From: Paenibacillus sp. FSL M7-0420
Lineage (GTDB): Bacteria; Bacillota; Bacilli; Paenibacillales; Paenibacillaceae
Direction of reading: 5' to 3'
Assembly (NCBI RefSeq): GCF_038002345.1
Contig: NZ_JBBOCJ010000001.1
Span: 6,944,001-7,008,000, forward strand
Length of the DNA stretch: 64,000 bases
The position numbers and the translations under genes were made by a program. The notes beneath the pieces were generated by a model. It was not told where the DNA came from. It saw only the letters and a list, made by a program, of their open reading frames with translations, and did not search any database. Below are positions 27,061 through 35,676 of this stretch, in pieces. Numbering within the stretch: position 1 is the stretch's first letter; each line of letters starts with the position of its first letter.

Positions 27061-27713
27061 TTAGCCCACCCCCGAAATTTCGCATAGGCCGAATCATAGT
27101 CGGCGAAATCATGTACTTCCTCCAGCACCACTGAGACTTTCTTCTGCTTCTCCAGCGCGGTATAGCGCTTGTCGTCAATCGGCTGCTTGATCCGGTTGCC
27201 GGAAGGCAGCTCCAGCACTGCGAAATTTCTGGTCTTGCTCTGGTATTCCGTCTTGTACACGCCAACCAGGTCCACATCCGTTGTGATGGACACCTTGAGA
27301 TTAGCCAGATCCTCTGTGGCCGCCTTCTGGTCGGCGTAAGACTTAAGTGTCGTCCAGGCGGACAGCTTAATCTCATTCTTCTGGTCAGCGTCCGTTATCA
27401 GCTCGGCATCCATGAACTGGAGCGTCCAGACGGTGTCGCCTGTAGCATAATTCCCGTCGTTGGGAAGCAGCTCATTATCCGGCAATATAGTCATATCGCT
27501 GCCGACCAGATCGCCAACCTTGCCTTCCACCACCCGGTAATCCCATGGTACACGCGATACACTATCCGACGTATCAGTGCCGGTATGAAATACACTGCCG
27601 CCGCTGTTCGCTGAGCATGCACTCAGCACCATAACCGCCAGCAGCAGCACTGTAGTCAGCAGGGTGCCCCGGGCTCTGCGCCCGGCAGCATGCCCCTCTC
27701 TATCCTTGAACAT
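27057..27713 (-). CDS. lipoprotein of the DUF350/ATP-grasp operon
   Basis: About 219 aa. Signal peptide with lipobox LSAC (Cys about 33), then a soluble extracytoplasmic domain of about 180 residues of a family I do not recognise. The ATG at 27713 sits 7 nt after AGGGGG; a TTG two codons earlier (27719) is an alternative. It overlaps both neighbours. It may link the cell-surface side to the membrane DUF350 protein. Confidence 0.7.
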   Translation of the reverse strand: MFKDREGHAAGRRARGTLLTTVLLLAVMVLSACSANSGGSVFHTGTDTSDSVSRVPWDYRVVEGKVGDLVGSDMTILPDNELLPNDGNYATGDTVWTLQFMDAELITDADQKNEIKLSAWTTLKSYADQKAATEDLANLKVSITTDVDLVGVYKTEYQSKTRNFAVLELPSGNRIKQPIDDKRYTALEKQKKVSVVLEEVHDFADYDSAYAKFRGWAK

Positions 27714-28923
27714 CTTCAAGCCCCCTCACTCCTAGCGCGATAAAATGACTGGCATTGCCTGTAATCGGCCCGCCGGCCCGGCCAAGCAGCCCGCAGGGCG
27801 TTCCGTTAATGACGAACATGCCGGTCAGCAGGTGCAGCTCGCCCTCCGCCGTCATGATCCGGGCCATTTCTGCCCTTTTCTGATAGACCACTGGGAAGAG
27901 CTGGCTGCTGTCGTAGCCTTCCTCGTCTTCGATCTCAAGCGCGCCGCTGTCATCAAAGATCCGTACAGATCCGCCTTCGCGGCCGAATACAGATTTGGAT
28001 ACAAAGCTCTCTGAGAACACTGCCTTATTGTACGTCGGCAGGATGTACCGGGAGATTGCCTCGCGTTCCGGCTCTGTGAACAGCAGGCCAAGCTCGTACA
28101 TTCCCCAGACAGCGGCCATCAGCCCCTTGGACTGGAGAATGATGCTATGCGGTCCGTTGAACAGCTGGAGCTTCCCGCTCTCAATGGCGTAGGCCAGAGC
28201 CTCGCCTCCTTCATCTACGGCCATCCACTCCTTCGGATACAGCGCGAACATCCGCTCTATGATCCGGTTCTCTCCGTCCTTGACCACACCCTCATCAATC
28301 CACAAATCCAGGCAATCGACACAGCGGACATCCAGTCCGCTATGCGCGGCCAGAGCCTCAATCGTTCCGCTGTCCTCCTCATGGCTGCCATAATCCACAC
28401 AGGCTACCGTGTCGGGGCGCTCCACGCCCCAGGCTGCAGCAAGCTGCTGCTTCATGGCCGCATTCGCGCTTCCGACGCCTGCTTCCGCGCAGATCCACGG
28501 CGTTGCAATGGAGGCCTCCACATAGCCGGTCGGAGTATCCGCATTCAGCTCCAGCAGCTTAATCGTACCATCACCTGCCACGGCAAAATCGAACCGGGCA
28601 TACCGGCTGATCAGTCCCGGCTCCGGCAACGGACAGTCATCCAGCATCTGCCACAGCACCGGCGGAATCCCAAGCAGGTCGTACAGGTCATGTCTGAGAT
28701 GGACATAACGCACGGCCTTATCCAGAATCGCCCAGAGCGCGGCGGCGGCTTCCTTCAATTCCTGATAGGTCTCGCTGCGCATCACAGCCACCGCATCCAG
28801 CCAGTATTCCTCGTCCTCCAGATCGGCCCAGGTGAAGCCCAGCTCACGCAGCCGCTCAACCCGGGGAGCGCGCTCCAGACCGGACTGGTCTATATACTCG
28901 AATGCCTGCTCCGCCCGGATCAT
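27700..28923 (-). CDS. glutathionylspermidine synthase-like ATP-grasp ligase
   Basis: 407 aa with the YgiC/YjfC signatures: RYARFDFAVAGDGTIKLLELNADTPTG at the ATP-grasp metal-binding region and GRAGGPITGNASHFI at the C-terminus. The GspS amidase domain is absent, as in YgiC and YjfC. The family joins a carboxylate to an amine with ATP; glutathione is not expected in this lineage, so the natural substrate is likely a peptide or a protein tail. ATG and TGA overlap with the Ser/Gly-rich gene before it. Confidence 0.85.
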   Translation of the reverse strand: MIRAEQAFEYIDQSGLERAPRVERLRELGFTWADLEDEEYWLDAVAVMRSETYQELKEAAAALWAILDKAVRYVHLRHDLYDLLGIPPVLWQMLDDCPLPEPGLISRYARFDFAVAGDGTIKLLELNADTPTGYVEASIATPWICAEAGVGSANAAMKQQLAAAWGVERPDTVACVDYGSHEEDSGTIEALAAHSGLDVRCVDCLDLWIDEGVVKDGENRIIERMFALYPKEWMAVDEGGEALAYAIESGKLQLFNGPHSIILQSKGLMAAVWGMYELGLLFTEPEREAISRYILPTYNKAVFSESFVSKSVFGREGGSVRIFDDSGALEIEDEEGYDSSQLFPVVYQKRAEMARIMTAEGELHLLTGMFVINGTPCGLLGRAGGPITGNASHFIALGVRGLEDVQG

Positions 28924-29603
28924 CCGCCGAACCCGCTCTTGCCGGAGCGCACCGAGCTTTTGCCGGAGCTTTTAGAGCCGGATTTGGATTTGCTCGAACC
29001 CAGCCCGCTGGAGGTGCCGCCGATACCGCCCGATTTGGAAGAGGTATTCCTTCTGGTAATGGAGCCGGTGGATGAAGTTGAGGTCTTCGGCTTCACCACC
29101 GAGCCGGCCACCGGCTTGTTCTGGAATCGTCCGCTATTATAGGAAGGCGGCTTATAGGTATTGCGTGTACCACCATAATAAGTAGGCCGGTCATTGTACC
29201 AGCCTCTGGAAGAGTAGAACGAACCGCTATTGAAGAGCATGTGATACAGAAGCACATCATCCCAGCCGAAGCCCGAGTTATACCCGCCGTAGTTGTTGAT
29301 TACCGTCGTGCCGCCAGAGGTTACTGCCCCTTGCCCTTCCTGGACCTTCTCTTCCTGGTCTTCCGGATATGGAATACTCCAGTCTACATTCTTGTCGAAG
29401 TATTGCTTAACCTCCTCGGTAGACCAGGAGACCAGCTTAGGCTCCTCACCGCCTGTGCCGCTTGCGCCTGCACCTCCGGGAATGAATAACGCGTTAGCCA
29501 GCAGGGCAATGCCGAGCGAGGTGGATAATACGCGGACCGGTTTGCCGTCCGGGGTGAACAGCCTGCTGACTGCGGGTTCTTTAGCATTTTCGTCTTTTGC
29601 CAA
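28920..29603 (-). CDS. Ser/Gly-rich secreted or membrane protein, possible ligase substrate
   Basis: About 227 aa. One hydrophobic helix near the N-terminus (LSTSLGIALLANALFIPG), an aromatic region rich in Tyr and Asn, and a tail of Ser, Gly and Lys ending in SGKSGFGG. Size, layout and gene order recall YgiB/YjfM (DUF1190), which pair with YgiC/YjfC ligases, although I see no direct sequence match. The TTG at 29603 has AAAGGAGG 7 nt upstream; the ATG at 29630 is an alternative. The tail is a candidate target of the ATP-grasp enzyme. Confidence 0.65.
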   Translation of the reverse strand: MAKDENAKEPAVSRLFTPDGKPVRVLSTSLGIALLANALFIPGGAGASGTGGEEPKLVSWSTEEVKQYFDKNVDWSIPYPEDQEEKVQEGQGAVTSGGTTVINNYGGYNSGFGWDDVLLYHMLFNSGSFYSSRGWYNDRPTYYGGTRNTYKPPSYNSGRFQNKPVAGSVVKPKTSTSSTGSITRRNTSSKSGGIGGTSSGLGSSKSKSGSKSSGKSSVRSGKSGFGG

Positions 29604-29632
29604 CTTGGGGCCTCCTTTCCTGGTATTCATCC

Positions 29633-29851
29633 TTAACCTTCCGTACGCATAGGAACCAGCAGAAGCTCCAGCTTCCCTTCATCCACATTCAGCCTTCCCT
29701 CTACCGCCTCGAACTCACGGCCGCCAACGACAATATAATTGACATGCTCAAGCGCCGTAACCATATTCATGCTCCAGACGCGCTCTTCAATCATTTGCAG
29801 GTCGCCTTCAGGCAGCTTCTCGAACAGGATGACCTTCAACCCGTTATCCAT
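29633..29851 (-). CDS. 72-aa protein of unknown function, first gene of stress operon
   Basis: A 72-aa soluble acidic protein, mostly beta with one helix (ALEHVNYIVVGGREFEAVEGRLNVDEGKLELLLVP). GAGGAGATGGAGTAGA precedes the ATG. It sits about 30 nt after the predicted ECF promoter start and ends three nt before the next reading frame, so it is part of the operon. I do not recognise a family. Confidence 0.65.
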   Translation of the reverse strand: MDNGLKVILFEKLPEGDLQMIEERVWSMNMVTALEHVNYIVVGGREFEAVEGRLNVDEGKLELLLVPMRTEG

Positions 29852-29889
29852 TCTACTCCATCTCCTCTTGAATACTCGTATGCTTCTGA

Positions 29890-29915
29890 TACGCTGCTAT
29901 GACTCTTTCGTTTCA
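29890..29915 (-). promoter_or_regulatory. ECF (sigma-W type) promoter
   Basis: On the minus strand TGAAAC (29910-29915) and CGTA (29890-29893) are separated by exactly 16 nt, matching the B. subtilis sigma-W consensus. Transcription would start near 29883, about 30 nt before the 72-aa gene. Sigma-W and its relatives answer cell-envelope stress. Confidence 0.75.
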
Positions 29916-29996
29916 ACTCCCGCAGCCTTGAATATGTATACCACAGCATATAAATAATAATGACAACAAGCAGTTTTGCAGTGGCCGGCTACGGAC

Positions 29997-31124
29997 TTAC
30001 AATACCTTCTGGACCCAGCTGTCCATGACCTGGTCAGGGCGGATGCCCAGCTCATTCTCCAGGAGCTCCTTGTATTTATCGTAGTGTGTCCTGAATCCGA
30101 TGAAATCCCCCAGGTCGGCGTAACTTCGCAGAATCAGCCTGCAGAGCTGGTCGGAATAAGGATCGGCTGCCTGCAGCTCCAGCAGCCTCTCCAGTGCCAG
30201 CCGGGGCCGCCCGGAGGACAGCTCATATTCGGCGGAATGCAGCGCCATGCGGATATACCGGACCTGCAGCTCCTTGCGCCGGATCTCTGCCCAGTCGTAA
30301 TGATGCTCCTGCAGGTAGTCTCCACGGTACAGCTTCAATATCTTTTCCCGGCGCAGCCATTCCTCTTCTGACTCCACAGGCGTACCGGCATAGCCCAGCT
30401 CGAACTCCTCCACATCCAGCAGCACCTGCTCCTTGGTCAGCCTGTACCGCTCCTGCGAGAATTCGACGAGCACCTCCATATCCCAGGCCTTCAGCAGCTT
30501 GCGGATATGGTATACCGTAGTATGCAGGTTCGTTACGGCCTTCTCGGGCTTGAAATCGGGCCAGACGAGATCCACAATGGTGTCCTTGAGTATCCACTGG
30601 CCGCGGTTATGCAGCAGCAGGGCGAAGACCTCCTGCGCCTTGCTGGTTCTCCACTGCATTTTGCGCCCCGGCTCCGTGCTGTCTGTGAATTCAAGCCGGT
30701 GGAAGCAGAGGATTGACAGCTCCTTGACAGGCGCCGGTGTAGGCGGCATCTTCACTTCAGGACTCTCCTTGCCGACTTCCAGCCGCTCAAGGGTTTTGCT
30801 TAACCGCTGGGAGGTCACCGGCTTCAGCAAATAATCAGCTGCATTGAGTTCAAAGGCTTCGATCGCATACTCGCTGTATGCGGTAATATAGACAATCCGG
30901 GTGCTCCGGTCCATACCTGCAATGTATTCACCTGCTTCCAGCCCGTTCATCTCCGGCATCCCGATATCCAGGAAGACAATATCCGCCTTCTCCCGTTCCA
31001 GATGCGCAAGTCCCAGGCGTGCCGAGGTGAATTTCCCGGTGATTTCCACACGCCCATCCTTCAGAAGCATACGCTCCAGATGCTGCAGCGCCGGCTTCTC
31101 ATCGTCAATCAATATGGCCTTCAT
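29997..31124 (-). CDS. response regulator with winged-helix and BTAD domains
   Basis: 375 aa. A receiver domain (AILIDDEKPALQHL; Asp in IVFLDIGMPEMNG; Lys in LLKPVTS) is followed by an OmpR-type winged helix (about 150-230) and a BTAD helical repeat domain (about 235-375, ending LENELGIRPDQVM). This is the SARP-like architecture often encoded beside 7TMR-DISM hybrid kinases. It lies 43 bp after the kinase gene and is its likely partner. Confidence 0.9.
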   Translation of the reverse strand: MKAILIDDEKPALQHLERMLLKDGRVEITGKFTSARLGLAHLEREKADIVFLDIGMPEMNGLEAGEYIAGMDRSTRIVYITAYSEYAIEAFELNAADYLLKPVTSQRLSKTLERLEVGKESPEVKMPPTPAPVKELSILCFHRLEFTDSTEPGRKMQWRTSKAQEVFALLLHNRGQWILKDTIVDLVWPDFKPEKAVTNLHTTVYHIRKLLKAWDMEVLVEFSQERYRLTKEQVLLDVEEFELGYAGTPVESEEEWLRREKILKLYRGDYLQEHHYDWAEIRRKELQVRYIRMALHSAEYELSSGRPRLALERLLELQAADPYSDQLCRLILRSYADLGDFIGFRTHYDKYKELLENELGIRPDQVMDSWVQKVL

Positions 31125-31167
31125 CAGTCGGACTCACCTCCTCTTCGTTCGTAGTTCTCAAATGCCT

Positions 31168-34100
31168 TTAGGTGGGGATGGTATATGATATAGCGGTCCC
31201 TCTTCCCGGTACACTGTCAATATTCAGGCCTGCTCCATACATCTTGAGCAGGCGGTGCTGAATATTGCGCAGTCCGATGCCCCCCTCTGTCCGCTCTTCC
31301 GAGAGGACCTCCGCAATCTTCTCCGGGGTCATACCTACACCGTCATCCGTGACTGCTACCTTGAGACAGCCGGGCAGCAGTTCGACGGTCAGCCGTACCG
31401 TCCCTCCGGCCTCCTTCTGCATCAGGCCATGATTCACGGCATTCTCCACAATCGGCTGGATGCTCAGCGGCGGAACCATAGCCATCACATCTTCCGGCAC
31501 ATCGAACTCGATGTTCAGCCGTTCATCGAACCTCGCCTGCTCCAGCGCAAGATAGGATTTGACCAGTCCCAGCTCCTTCTCCATGGATACCGTCTGTCCC
31601 CGGTTCTGGAAGTCGAAGCTGCTCCGCAGGTATTGGCTGAGGTCCAGCAGCAGCTCCGTGGCCTTGTCCGGGTCCTCCGGACAGACCGAGATAATGGCAT
31701 TCAGCGCATTATATAAGAAATGCGGCTTGATCTGCGCCTGGAGGAAGGCAATCTCCGACTGGACAGATACACGGATTGACTTGCGCATATCCAGCAGGGT
31801 CTGCATCCGTGCCTTGAATTCGCGCACCTCCACCGGCTTGCTCAGATAATCATTCGCTCCGGCCTCGAAGGCTGCGAGGATATCATCTGGGCGGCTGCTC
31901 GCCATCAGTACCAGAATCGGCAGCTCGGACAAGGTGAACCGTTCACGGATGGCCTTACAGAGCAGAAGCCCGGGCATCTCCGGCATTACCCAGTCGGCAA
32001 TCACCAGATCAAGCTCAGGATGCTGCTGGATGATCTGGATCGCCTCAGCCCCGCTGCTGGCGGTAATCACAGAATGTTTATCCAGCTGCAATACGCCTAC
32101 CAGCACGCGGAGGTTAACGGGATCATTATCCACTACCAGAATGGAGCAGCAGTCTTCAGCCGGCAGCTGCACAGGTTCTTCTCCGGGAAGCGTGTACGAA
32201 GGCGCCGTCTCCCAGCCGTGAAGCTCTCCGAATTCCTCCTCCAGCAGTGCATGACTCCTCTGCAGGATCGGCTGGGTGAAGCTGAAGACGGAGCCTTGCC
32301 CCAGTTCGGAATGCACCTCAATCTCCCCGCCCGTCAGTTCTACCAGCCTCTGGGTAATGCTGAGGCCAAGCCCGTTCTCACGGTAGACCTTACTGGCGGC
32401 AGGACCGCTTGGATCATTGGCATCGAAGATCGTACGCAGACGCTCAGGCGCGATACCCTGGCCAGTGTCTGTTATGATGATGGCAACATACTCTTCTTTA
32501 ACCTCAGCAGACAGCGTTATCACGCCTCTGGGCGTATAATTCACTGCACTCGCGAGTAAATTATGCAGAATCTGAGCGAACCGCTGCTCATCCGTCTCCA
32601 GCAGCGGAAGCTGCTCCGGCAGATTCAGCCGGAATTCCAGCTGGCTGTTGCCGTAGACCTGACGGGTGACCGCCATAATGGAGGAAGCTGCCATGCGGAG
32701 ATCGACGGCCTGCCGGCGCAGGAAGAGCGCGCCGTGATTCAGCTTCGCAAAGTCCGACATATCATGGATCAGGGCTGTAAGCCGCTTGCCGGTGGAGACA
32801 ATCGTGAGCAGCTGATCCTGCTGGGCAGCGCTGATGGAGCCGGCCGTCCCCTGAGCCAGCACCTTGGCCATGTTGACGATCCCCTGCAGCGGCCTCCGCA
32901 GTTCCTGCGACGTATCGGAGATGAAGTCATCCTTCAAGCCGTCAAGCGACAAAAGGCGGCGTGAGAGCTGTTCCACTTCGCGGAAGGAAGCTGCGTATTG
33001 CCGGGTCATAAGGATCGCCTGCACGAACCCGAACAGGAGTATCTCGTAGGAGATGATGAAATAGCTGAAGGTCATGCCCATGAAGCTGACCAGATAATAG
33101 ATAATGACCACGCTCAGGCTTTCAATACTGACCATCATCAGGAACATATTCTTCGGATTGCGCCGGGTGCCCTGGACCATGGAGTAGAGCACGAAGCCCA
33201 GGCTTACCGAGCCCCAGGTCAGCAGCAGCACCTCCAGATAGCTGAACAGATAGGCCGGGACGAAGGCAGCAATCAGCAGCAGGAATGCCGTAACCAGCCT
33301 GGAGGCCTTAATTACCCCGATAGACATCGGGTAATTCACTGAATTGGCGACATAGTGCAGCAGATAATAATAGACCAGTGTAGAGGACGCGAGCTGCAGC
33401 TTGAGTATAATCTCGTAAGGGAAGCCCGGCAGTGCCGCCAGGATAAGCTTTTCGCCGTGCGTAAAAATGTAGACAAAAGCCGCTATGCAGAACAAGCCCA
33501 GATACAATGTGACCCCCCGGCTCTCCCTCACCTTGGAGAACATCAGCAGGAAGAGGGCTAGCACGAAGAATCCGATCAGTGCAGCCCCGTCTACAAACAG
33601 GGCAAATTCCCTGTGCTTCAAAATAGCGGCCTGATTACCGATCACAATCGGCTGAACGATCCCGCCTGAGGAGTAGCTATAGTTAGCTGCCTGCACAATA
33701 ATCTCCATGGTATCCCCGGTTACCGAGGCGAATCCCATAAAAGGCATGTTATTCTGTCTGCCCTCAGAGGCCGAGGCTGCCGGGGTTCCGCTGCTTCCAA
33801 TCTCCTGCCCGTTCAGATAGACCTTGCTGGCACTGCGGATGTTGCTGGTGCGCAGGCCGTAGACCATGTCTTCCCCTGGGGCAATCATCGCCTGAAGGCG
33901 GTATGTAGCATAGCCTTTGGCTCTGCGCTCGCCCTGTTCGGAGATATCGTCGTTCCACTTCCCCGGGACCTGAATCATCGTAGAGGGGGCGGGGACCTCC
34001 TTGCCAGCGTTCACCGGATGGAAATCCCCGGGCGACAGCAGTACATCCCGGTACAGCTCCCACTCTCCGTCCAGCTTCATAATCCCGTCGTGGCGGGCGT

Positions 34101-34239
34101 CCCAGGAGCGAAGGTCAATCACACCCTGCACCGCCTGCGGCCTGTCCCCCTTAATCTGATGTGTCTGGAGGACCGAGAGCAGCGGAACGATCAACACCAG
34201 CACCAGACTGCCGAGAATGCTCAGCCAATACTTTCTCAT
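31168..34239 (-). CDS. 7TMR-DISM hybrid sensor kinase with dead first core
   Basis: 1023 aa. Signal-anchor, extracellular jelly-roll domain (about 40-200), seven helices (about 205-400), a HisKA/HATPase module, a receiver (VVDNDPVNL; Asp in VIADWVMPEMPG) and a second kinase core of the His_kinase type with His in QIKPHFLYNALNAI. The first module has Gln in place of the phospho-accepting His (SQELRRPL, residue 445) and Ser in place of the N-box Asn (NLLASAVNYT). It would therefore act as a sensor, with the second core doing the phosphorylation. Confidence 0.9.
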   Translation of the reverse strand: MRKYWLSILGSLVLVLIVPLLSVLQTHQIKGDRPQAVQGVIDLRSWDARHDGIMKLDGEWELYRDVLLSPGDFHPVNAGKEVPAPSTMIQVPGKWNDDISEQGERRAKGYATYRLQAMIAPGEDMVYGLRTSNIRSASKVYLNGQEIGSSGTPAASASEGRQNNMPFMGFASVTGDTMEIIVQAANYSYSSGGIVQPIVIGNQAAILKHREFALFVDGAALIGFFVLALFLLMFSKVRESRGVTLYLGLFCIAAFVYIFTHGEKLILAALPGFPYEIILKLQLASSTLVYYYLLHYVANSVNYPMSIGVIKASRLVTAFLLLIAAFVPAYLFSYLEVLLLTWGSVSLGFVLYSMVQGTRRNPKNMFLMMVSIESLSVVIIYYLVSFMGMTFSYFIISYEILLFGFVQAILMTRQYAASFREVEQLSRRLLSLDGLKDDFISDTSQELRRPLQGIVNMAKVLAQGTAGSISAAQQDQLLTIVSTGKRLTALIHDMSDFAKLNHGALFLRRQAVDLRMAASSIMAVTRQVYGNSQLEFRLNLPEQLPLLETDEQRFAQILHNLLASAVNYTPRGVITLSAEVKEEYVAIIITDTGQGIAPERLRTIFDANDPSGPAASKVYRENGLGLSITQRLVELTGGEIEVHSELGQGSVFSFTQPILQRSHALLEEEFGELHGWETAPSYTLPGEEPVQLPAEDCCSILVVDNDPVNLRVLVGVLQLDKHSVITASSGAEAIQIIQQHPELDLVIADWVMPEMPGLLLCKAIRERFTLSELPILVLMASSRPDDILAAFEAGANDYLSKPVEVREFKARMQTLLDMRKSIRVSVQSEIAFLQAQIKPHFLYNALNAIISVCPEDPDKATELLLDLSQYLRSSFDFQNRGQTVSMEKELGLVKSYLALEQARFDERLNIEFDVPEDVMAMVPPLSIQPIVENAVNHGLMQKEAGGTVRLTVELLPGCLKVAVTDDGVGMTPEKIAEVLSEERTEGGIGLRNIQHRLLKMYGAGLNIDSVPGRGTAISYTIPT

Positions 34240-34267
34240 GTCCTCTGCCAGTCCCTTCTAGTTGTCA

Positions 34268-34284
34268 TTGTATAAATTATACAA
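34268..34284 (-). promoter_or_regulatory. palindrome over the hybrid-kinase promoter
   Basis: TTGTATAAATTATACAA, a 17-bp palindrome 29 nt upstream of the kinase start, contains TATAAT on the minus strand. A partial TTCAGA -35 lies 16 nt further on. It resembles a regulator site over a -10 box. Confidence 0.45.
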
Positions 34285-34304
34285 CAGGCTCCGTTCATCT
34301 GAAG

Positions 34305-34343
34305 CAAAAAAAAAGCCGAGTTCCATTTATTTCGGAATCGGCT
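34305..34343 (-). terminator. rho-independent terminator of xpt-pbuX
   Basis: AGCCGA(T)TTCC pairs with GGAA(C)TCGGCT, followed by nine Ts on the minus strand. It lies 35 nt past the permease stop codon. Confidence 0.85.
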
Positions 34344-34377
34344 GTTCATCTTATTAGAGCTACGCGGATGGAATATT

Positions 34378-35676
34378 TTACTTCGTTTCCGGAGCGGCTG
34401 CGGCAGGAACCGCACTCTCCTGGGTCTTCGACAAGAAGATATTCAGAATGATCGCTGTCAGCGACCCGGACACGATTCCATTCTGCAGCAGCATTCTGGC
34501 GAATTCCGGCAGCTGGTCGAACATGGACGGAAGCACTGCAGAGCCGAGGCCCACCGCGATGCTGCAGGCAGCAATCAGCAGATTGCCGTCCTTGCGCAGA
34601 TCCACATCGGACAGAATCGACATACCGGAAGCGGCGACCGAGCCGAACATGACAATCATCGCCCCGCCCAGCACCGCATTCGGCACCACTGTAGTCAGTG
34701 CCGCCAGCTTAGGCAGCAGACCAAGTACGATCATAATTCCGCCTGCTGCAAAAATAACATTCCGCGTCTTCACCCGCGTCAGCGACAGCAAGCCGACATT
34801 CTGGGAGAATGCGGTGTACGGGAAGGCATTGAACAGGCCCCCCAGCATGATGGCCAGTCCCTCGGAACGCAGGCCGTTCACGATCTGCTTCTGCTCCACC
34901 TGCTGGTCCGTCGCCTTACCTACGGCAAAGTAGACCCCGGTGGATTCGACCATAGACACAATATTGACGATGATCATTGTGAATATGGCGGTAATGCTGA
35001 ACTGAGGCCAGCCGAAGTAGAACGGCTGTGCAACGCTGACCCAGGAAGCTGTGGTCACGGTAGAGAAATGAACAATGCCCATGGCATAGCCGATTACTGT
35101 ACCCACTACAAGTCCTACCAGCACAGATACGGAGCGCAGGAACCCTGTGGTCAGCCGGTTAACGGCCAGAATAACGAGCAGTGTGATCAGAGCCAGCAGC
35201 AGATTGCGGGGCTGCCCGAAGTCGGCGCTGCCCTGGCCGCCGGCCACATTATTCATCGCTACGGGAATCAGCGACAGTCCGATGATTGTGACTACCGAGC
35301 CGGTGACCACGGTCGGGAAGAACTTCAGCAGCTTCCCGTACACCGGGGCTGCCAGCACCACGAACAACCCGGAGATAATGATTGCGCCATAAGCCGTTGC
35401 CAGATTGGAGCCTGAAGCGATGGCGATAATCGGGCTAACGGCTGTGAAGGTACAGCCGAGAACAACCGGCAGCCCGCTTCCGAAATATTTGCTGCCCATA
35501 ATCTGCAGCAGGGTCGCCAGTCCACAGGTGAACAGATCCGCTGCAATCAGATACGCCATCTGCGTACCATTCAAGTTGAGTGCTCCCCCGACAACCAGCG
35601 GTACTATGACCGCTCCGGCATACATCGCCAGTACATGCTGAAGCCCTAGGGCCAGTATCTTCTGTTTGCTTAACAT
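34378..35676 (-). CDS. pbuX: xanthine permease (NCS2 family)
   Basis: 432 aa with about fourteen helices and NAT/NCS2 signatures (LQHVLAMYAGAVIVPLVVGGAL at the start, QNVGLLSLTRVKTRNV in the middle). It imports xanthine with protons. Its first codons overlap the end of xpt by 7 nt, as in B. subtilis xpt-pbuX, and both lie under the same riboswitch. The gene neighbour is the main reason for choosing xanthine over uracil or uric acid. Confidence 0.93.
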   Translation of the reverse strand: MLSKQKILALGLQHVLAMYAGAVIVPLVVGGALNLNGTQMAYLIAADLFTCGLATLLQIMGSKYFGSGLPVVLGCTFTAVSPIIAIASGSNLATAYGAIIISGLFVVLAAPVYGKLLKFFPTVVTGSVVTIIGLSLIPVAMNNVAGGQGSADFGQPRNLLLALITLLVILAVNRLTTGFLRSVSVLVGLVVGTVIGYAMGIVHFSTVTTASWVSVAQPFYFGWPQFSITAIFTMIIVNIVSMVESTGVYFAVGKATDQQVEQKQIVNGLRSEGLAIMLGGLFNAFPYTAFSQNVGLLSLTRVKTRNVIFAAGGIMIVLGLLPKLAALTTVVPNAVLGGAMIVMFGSVAASGMSILSDVDLRKDGNLLIAACSIAVGLGSAVLPSMFDQLPEFARMLLQNGIVSGSLTAIILNIFLSKTQESAVPAAAAPETK

